This document shows positions 60,301 to 64,000 of a stretch of 64,000 bases of DNA, in pieces. A model generated the notes under the pieces. The model was not told the origin of the DNA and ran no database searches. It worked only from the letters and a program-made list of their open reading frames with translations. The stretch's first letter is position 1, and every line of letters begins with the position of its first letter. The stretch is from assembly GCA_964247385.1 (NCBI GenBank), contig CAXTUB010000010.1, forward strand, positions 37,736-101,735. Reading direction: 5' to 3'. The DNA is from TMP-86 sp964247385 (GTDB lineage: Bacteria; Pseudomonadota; Gammaproteobacteria; Steroidobacterales; Steroidobacteraceae). A program made the translations under genes and the position numbers.

Positions 60301-60627
60301 CACCAACACCTGCGCTTGATCGACATTGGTGCCCGGCTCGAACGTCACCGTAATGGTGAGATTGCCGTCCCCGGTGGATGACGAGGACATATAGATCATG
60401 CGCTCGACGCCATTGATGGACTGCTCGAGCGGAGTCGAAACGGTCTCGGCGGTGGTCTCCGCCGTTGCGCCCGGGTAGCTCGCAGTCACAACGACCGTGG
60501 GCGGCGCGATCTCGGGATATTGCGCCACCGGCAACCCCACGTAGCCCACTGCGCCGAGAATTACGATGAGAATGGAAAGCACCGAGGCGAAGATCGGCCG
60601 ATCGATGAAGAAGTGGGTGAATTTCAT
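57367..60627 (-). CDS. RND multidrug efflux inner-membrane transporter (HAE-1 family)
   Basis: A 1086-residue proton-driven pump. The N terminus FTHFFIDRPIFASVLSILI, the PVAQYPEIAPPTV segment, the proton-relay double Asp in GIVVDDAIVVVENI (TM4), GFIPAQDQGYL in the second half and the repeat-symmetric 12 TM helices are canonical for HAE-1 pumps; overall closest to the MexF/OqxB branch by impression. The C-terminal tail is charged. The upstream MFP gene ends 32 nt before its ATG, and the downstream OMF gene overlaps its stop. Confidence 0.96.
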   Translation of the reverse strand: MKFTHFFIDRPIFASVLSILIVILGAVGYVGLPVAQYPEIAPPTVVVTASYPGATAETTAETVSTPLEQSINGVERMIYMSSSSTGDGNLTITVTFEPGTNVDQAQVLVQNRVATAEPRLPDEVRQIGVTVAKNSPDILLAATLYSPDNSVPHQYISNYATIQLIDRIARLTGVGNVRLFGGRDYNMRIWIDPERAAERDLTVDEIIGAIRAQNVQVAAGSVGAPPFNRGGTAFQLGVQTKGRLTTPEDFGGVIIKSDDSGRITRVRDVARIELGAQDYSINAYRSNKETVGIVVSQLPGSNALSTAEAVRTELKEAAKSFPKGLSYEVAYDPTSYIAESISAVQHTLLEAIVLVALVVLIFLQSWRAAIVPVIAIPISLAGSFAALGAFGFSLNNLSLFGMVLAIGIVVDDAIVVVENISRLIEEKNLTPREAAHQSMDEVSGALVAIALVLLGVFLPTAFIPGISGQFYKQFALTIGSATLVSAFVSLTLSPAIAALILESRDAKQRRPSTSGWRSWPRKFSEKFNSGFAALAERYGRFTARAVRTLAWVGFAYLVLIALAIWRFAATPTGFIPAQDQGYLIVALQMPPGASLQRTDEVIRNIQKTALADSSVTGTVAFAGLDGATFTQAPNAGAMFLNLKAKGDRPKIDEVVSQLRQKFAGITAGVVLVIAPPPVRGIGNGGGFKMMLEDRGGAGYQALQGVALKMMGAANQEKGLQSVFTLFDTRTPRLFADIDREHAEQLGVPVQNVFSTFQTYLGSTYINDFNFLGRTYRVTAQADSPYRADYGDIGRLKTRSASGAMVPLDAVMTLKNSSGPYRVVRYNLYPAAELQGDTAPGFSSGQSLKSMNTLAGRLLPAGFYSDWTELAYQQLRAGNTGTLVFALAVVIVFLLLAANYESLVLPLAVILIVPMCLLAAILGVNIMGKDNNILTQIGLVVLVGLAAKNAILIVEFAKQDEEGGLDHRAAAEKAAHQRLRPILMTSIAFIFGVLPLVLGNAPGSEMRQALGIAVFFGMIGVTIFGLLFTPSFYVIAQRLGDAVSRRFGLNKKPADQKREPPREGGERQSPPRDASDDPHPQAGESPA

Positions 60628-60659
60628 GCGAGACGATGCGCCATGTGCAGCATGCGGCC

Positions 60660-61853
60660 CTACTCCGCCGTGGCCTGCGATGAGGGCGGAGCGCTGGCAG
60701 GCTCGGACTTGGGCGCCGTATCATCGGCGCGCGGCTTGAGCTTCACCAGATTGACGTCGACTTCGGTACCGGGCTGCAACCGCGTCAAGCCATCGAGCAC
60801 GACGCGATCCTGCGCCGTGATGCCCTTGCGAATGACCCTCAATCCCTCGACCAAGGGCCCGATCTCCACAGGATGCGGCGCCACTTTGCCCCCATCGCCC
60901 ACGACGAACACCATGCGCCGGGTTTGATCGGTCACGATGGACTCTTCCGGAAGGAGCAGGGCTTCATACGCGCCCGAGCCCAGCAGACGCGCGCGGCCGA
61001 ACATTCCCGGAGTGAGAATGTGATCCGCATTTGAAAGCTCGGCGCGCGCTCGAATCGTGCCCGACTTGGTGTCGATGGCGTTGTCCACGAACACCATATG
61101 CCCCCGATGCGGGTAACCGGATTCATCGGCCAGCTGAATCTCCACCGGATTCGGCGTGTCGCGCGATGAGCCGCGCTCGCCGCTTCTCGCCTGATGCGCA
61201 TACTTGAGATAGAACGCTTCGGCGCCTTCGAATGAAAACCAGATGGGGTCGAGCGTCACGACGCGCGTGAGTTGCGTGGTATTTGCGTTGACGACATCGC
61301 CAATGCTGACTCTTCGGTCCGACACCCGGCCATCGATGGGCGCGCGCACCGTCGTGAATTCGAGATCGAGCGCTGCAGTCGCGATGGCCGCCTTCTGTGA
61401 GGCCACGTCGGCCTGAGCTGTCTTCAAGGACGCGGCCTTGGTCTCATATTCTTCCTGGCTCACCGCTTCGATGCCGCGCAATTTTTCCGAACGCGCAAGC
61501 TCGGTCGTGGCGTTGCCCACCGTGGCCTGCGCCCGCAAGGCCGCGGCCGAAGCCTGATCGTACGCCGCGCGATACGGCCGCGGATCGATGATGAACAGCG
61601 CATCTCCCCGCTTCACGTCCTGGCCGTTACGGAACAACACCTTCGTCACGGTTCCCGAGACACGCGGCATGATGACCACATCTTGAATGGCCTCGAATCG
61701 GCCTACGTAGTCATCCCAATCGACGACCTTGCGCACGATGGGAAACGCGGCGCTCACTTTCGGCTTTTGCGGCGGCGCAGGCGCTTTATGAGTGCAGCCC
61801 GCCGCCGCCGCCGCGCTGAGCCAGAAAATGAAGCCGATCCTAAGCCCTGTCAT
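60660..61853 (-). CDS. RND efflux membrane-fusion (periplasmic adaptor) lipoprotein
   Basis: The adaptor linking the RND pump to its channel. The 397-residue precursor has a lipoprotein signal (GLRIGFIFWLSAAAAAGC, Cys20), the beta-barrel/lipoyl halves (DDYVGRFEAIQDVVIMPRVSG and TTVRAPIDGRVSDRRV) around an alpha-helical hairpin (about 100-165), and a Pro/Ser-rich tail. ATG 61853 is preceded by AGGAG at about 6 nt, a strong site, and starts the apparent operon. No TetR, LysR or MarR regulator gene is adjacent. Confidence 0.95.
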   Translation of the reverse strand: MTGLRIGFIFWLSAAAAAGCTHKAPAPPQKPKVSAAFPIVRKVVDWDDYVGRFEAIQDVVIMPRVSGTVTKVLFRNGQDVKRGDALFIIDPRPYRAAYDQASAAALRAQATVGNATTELARSEKLRGIEAVSQEEYETKAASLKTAQADVASQKAAIATAALDLEFTTVRAPIDGRVSDRRVSIGDVVNANTTQLTRVVTLDPIWFSFEGAEAFYLKYAHQARSGERGSSRDTPNPVEIQLADESGYPHRGHMVFVDNAIDTKSGTIRARAELSNADHILTPGMFGRARLLGSGAYEALLLPEESIVTDQTRRMVFVVGDGGKVAPHPVEIGPLVEGLRVIRKGITAQDRVVLDGLTRLQPGTEVDVNLVKLKPRADDTAPKSEPASAPPSSQATAE

Positions 61854-62028
61854 TCGTGCTCCTGCGGTTGAGAAGCCCGTGCATGACAAGTCTATGTTGC
61901 GCGCCGCATTTCGAAGCCGCGCCAGCCAGTCAATGGCGCAGTACCATGGCGGAACGCGCCGCTTCGACGCGGGGCACTCGTGTGAGTCGTTCAAAATCTC
62001 GCCAAGCTTAAGGGGGACACACCGCGTG

Positions 62029-63843
62029 ATGCAATGGCAAAAACCCTTACACGGAACGTCGCGCCGATGGATTCTTAGCTGTTGCGCCACGGCCGCTGTA
62101 TCTGCGTGCTCGATCCCGGTGCAGGCCAATGCGAGCGAGATCGGCAGCCAACTGCAAGCTTTATATGAGAGGGAATGGCAGCGCTGGCTCGCGGAAGATC
62201 CCATCAATGCAACCAGCGTCGGAGATCCTCGCTACAACGACCGCTGGCCCGAGCTGACTCCGGCTGCGCTGCAGAAAAGCTACGACGCCGACCTATCCGC
62301 AGAACGCGAGCTCGAAGGAACGAATACCGCGAGCCTTTCGGCGCAAGAGAAATTGGATTACGACATCGTACTGTTGGAGTTCAAGCGCAGGACCGATGCG
62401 TACCGTTTCAAACCTTATCTATATGCCATCAACCAGCAGGGCGGCGTTCAGACCGCCAATGAGGTCGCCGAGCTTGCGCCCTTCGCAACCGTGGAAGATT
62501 ACGAGCACTGGATTTCCAGACTGCGAAATTTCGGGCGGTACATGGATCAAAACATCGAGCTGTTGCGCATCGCCATGCGCGAACGGCGCACGCAGCCTCG
62601 AGTCATCATGGAGCGCATCGTGCCGCAGATCGCGGCGCAACGCGTGCGCGATGCGAGCACCAGCCCGTTCTTCACGCCTCTCAAGTCGTTTCCCGCGGCG
62701 ATCGGCGCAGCTGACCGCGAGCGCTTGAGGCGTGAAGCGCTCGATGCCATTCGTGCCAGCGTGCTGCCCGCCTTCGCGCGTTTTGATGACTTTTTCAGAC
62801 ACCGCTACTTACCGGCATGCCGGACGAGCGTGGGCATTGACGACACGCCGGACGGCGCGGAATTTTATCGCGAGCGCATTGCTTATCACACCACGACGCA
62901 TCTGAGCCCGCACGAAATTCACGCGCTGGGACTCGCCGAGGTGAAGCGCATTCGCGCTGAGATGGATCGAGTCATCGCCGAGCTGAAATTTCAGGGCGGC
63001 TTCCAGGCTTTTGCGCAGATGCTGCGAACCGATCCGCGCTTCTTTTATCAGGATGCAAATGAGCTGTTCCGCGGATACGTGGTGATCGCGAAGACCATCG
63101 ATCCGCAGCTGGTCAAACTGTTCGGCAAGCTCCCCCGCACGCCTTACGGCGTGAGGCCCGTTCCCGCGACGAGCGCTCCCGACAACACCACCGCGTACTA
63201 TCAGCCGTTGGCGCAAGATGGCTCGCGGCCAGGCTATTTTTACGTCAATCTCTACAAGCCCGAGTCGAGGCCCAAATGGGAAATGGAAGTGTTGAGCGCG
63301 CACGAGGCCGTGCCCGGCCATCACTTGCAAATCGCGTTGCAATACGAGAACGCTGCCGACACGCCCAACATTCGGCGACAAGCAGGGTTCACCGCGTTCG
63401 TCGAGGGTTGGGGCTTGTATTCCGAAGGGCTCGGAGATCAGATCGGTCTGTATGCCGATCCATATTCGAAGTTTGGCCAGCTCACCTATGACATGTGGCG
63501 TGCCGTGCGCTTGGTCGTGGATACCGGAATGCACGCGCAGCACTGGACGCGGCAGCAAGCCATTGATTATTTCAAAGCCAACGCTCCCAAAGCCGAGCTC
63601 GACATCACCAACGAAATCGATCGCTACATCTCATGGCCGGGACAAGCGCTTGCCTACAAAATCGGACAACTCAAGATGTTGAGCCTGCGCGAGGAAGCGC
63701 AGCGCACGCTCGGCGCGAAGTTCGACATCCGCGCGTTTCACGATGCGCTCTTGTCCACAGGTGCCGTGCCGCTCGATGTGATGGAGCGGAATATGCGGGA
63801 GTGGATGCAGGCGCAGGCGCAGGCGCAGGCACGAACGCGATGA
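62029..63843 (+). CDS. DUF885 family putative zinc peptidase
   Basis: A 604-residue exported protein with a signal-like N terminus (SRRWILSCCATAAVSACSIPV; a Cys at about 27 may be a lipobox). The DUF885 core includes NATSVGDPRYNDRWPELTP, LSPHEIHALGLAEVKRI, and the metal-binding motif HEAVPGHHLQ at 425-434, then FVEGWGLYSEGLGDQIGLY and PGQALAYKIGQLKM. The HExxPGHHxQ motif suggests a metallopeptidase, but activity is inferred. A (QA) repeat, AQAQAQA, precedes the C terminus. ATG 62029 is used with GTG 62026 as alternative. It is divergent from the efflux genes across 175 bp. Confidence 0.88.
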   Translation: MQWQKPLHGTSRRWILSCCATAAVSACSIPVQANASEIGSQLQALYEREWQRWLAEDPINATSVGDPRYNDRWPELTPAALQKSYDADLSAERELEGTNTASLSAQEKLDYDIVLLEFKRRTDAYRFKPYLYAINQQGGVQTANEVAELAPFATVEDYEHWISRLRNFGRYMDQNIELLRIAMRERRTQPRVIMERIVPQIAAQRVRDASTSPFFTPLKSFPAAIGAADRERLRREALDAIRASVLPAFARFDDFFRHRYLPACRTSVGIDDTPDGAEFYRERIAYHTTTHLSPHEIHALGLAEVKRIRAEMDRVIAELKFQGGFQAFAQMLRTDPRFFYQDANELFRGYVVIAKTIDPQLVKLFGKLPRTPYGVRPVPATSAPDNTTAYYQPLAQDGSRPGYFYVNLYKPESRPKWEMEVLSAHEAVPGHHLQIALQYENAADTPNIRRQAGFTAFVEGWGLYSEGLGDQIGLYADPYSKFGQLTYDMWRAVRLVVDTGMHAQHWTRQQAIDYFKANAPKAELDITNEIDRYISWPGQALAYKIGQLKMLSLREEAQRTLGAKFDIRAFHDALLSTGAVPLDVMERNMREWMQAQAQAQARTR

Positions 63844-63978
63844 ACCTCGCGGTGAGGCCGTATAGCTTGCCAGGACTTGATCGAGCGCGCTGCGCGTTCG
63901 CGCAAGCGCGGTGAACCTCGCGGTGAGGCCGTATAGCTTGCCAGGACTTGATCGAGCGCGCTGCGCGTTCGCGCAAGC
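63841..63978. repeat. 71-bp-period tandem direct repeat, two copies
   Basis: Positions 63841-63907 and 63912-63978 are identical over 67 bp, joined by GCGG. Each copy holds a short hairpin, TGCGC-GTTC-GCGCA, and a CCTC/GAGG stem. The first copy begins with the stop codon of the DUF885 gene. A third copy does not start before the window ends. The rest of 63979-64000 shows nothing else. Confidence 0.95.
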
Positions 63979-64000
63979 TTTCGCCTGCGCGGACGCGACT

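Noticed and set aside
59317..60381. Long plus-strand frame opposite the RND transporter
   Set aside because: Antisense to a canonical HAE-1 pump with all motifs; no domain of its own.
63841..63978. CRISPR-like array
   Set aside because: Only two copies with a 4-bp joint, not spacers of 30 or more bases, and no cas genes.

Overview
The window is about 64 kb of GC-rich (roughly 60%) chromosomal DNA from a gammaproteobacterium. The gene orders lolB-ispE-tRNA-Gln, hemA-prfA-prmC, gatCAB divergent from mreBCD, and lptD-surA-pdxA-rsmA-apaGH beside amgK-murU resemble Pseudomonas and Xanthomonas relatives. A Steroidobacter/Nevskia/Xanthomonas-like lineage is my inference; no rRNA is present to settle it. 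The organism is Gram-negative (LptD, LolB, SurA, TonB receptor, RND pump). No CRISPR array, prophage, transposase or integrase gene was found.

Layout. 1-1.6 kb: a truncated MFS transporter and an unrecognised protein next to tRNA-Gln. 1.6-10.3 kb: ispE, lolB and a TPR lipoprotein on the minus strand, divergent from hemA-prfA-prmC, a cyclophilin and mtgA, then hslO. 10.4-13.6 kb: gatB, gatA, gatC (minus). 13.7-23.9 kb: a cell-shape and peptidoglycan block (mreBCD, mrdA, rodA, mltB, rlpA, dacA, a D-amino acid aminotransferase, ybeD). 24-27.6 kb: lipB/lipA, a small lipoprotein, and murU/amgK for MurNAc recycling. 27.7-34.8 kb: lptD, surA, pdxA, rsmA, a Usp protein, apaG, apaH. 35.7-38.9 kb: three kynurenine-pathway genes. 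38.9-44.9 kb: an apparent seven-gene minus-strand operon in which a SET-domain methyltransferase gene sits between thyA and folA, overlapping each by 4 nt.

45-52.5 kb is the most unusual part. An inverted-repeat element and a ClsC-like phospholipase D gene face a TonB receptor / sulfatase / exported formylglycine-generating enzyme module. The two edges carry reciprocal relics: beside the intact PLD gene lies a copy of the 3' end of the Nma111-like gene, and beside the intact Nma111-like gene lies a 57-bp PLD fragment. 52.5-61.9 kb is a second apparent minus-strand operon: RND efflux pump (MFP, RND, OMF), dgkA, and a two-protease-domain HtrA protein closely resembling yeast Nma111 but with a secretion signal. 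The window ends with a DUF885 peptidase-like gene followed by a 71-bp tandem repeat.

Most genes overlap by 1-20 nt or are separated by a few bases, so translational coupling is common. GTG starts are frequent. Starts were chosen from family alignment, signal peptides and Shine-Dalgarno sequences; where these disagree the entry says so.
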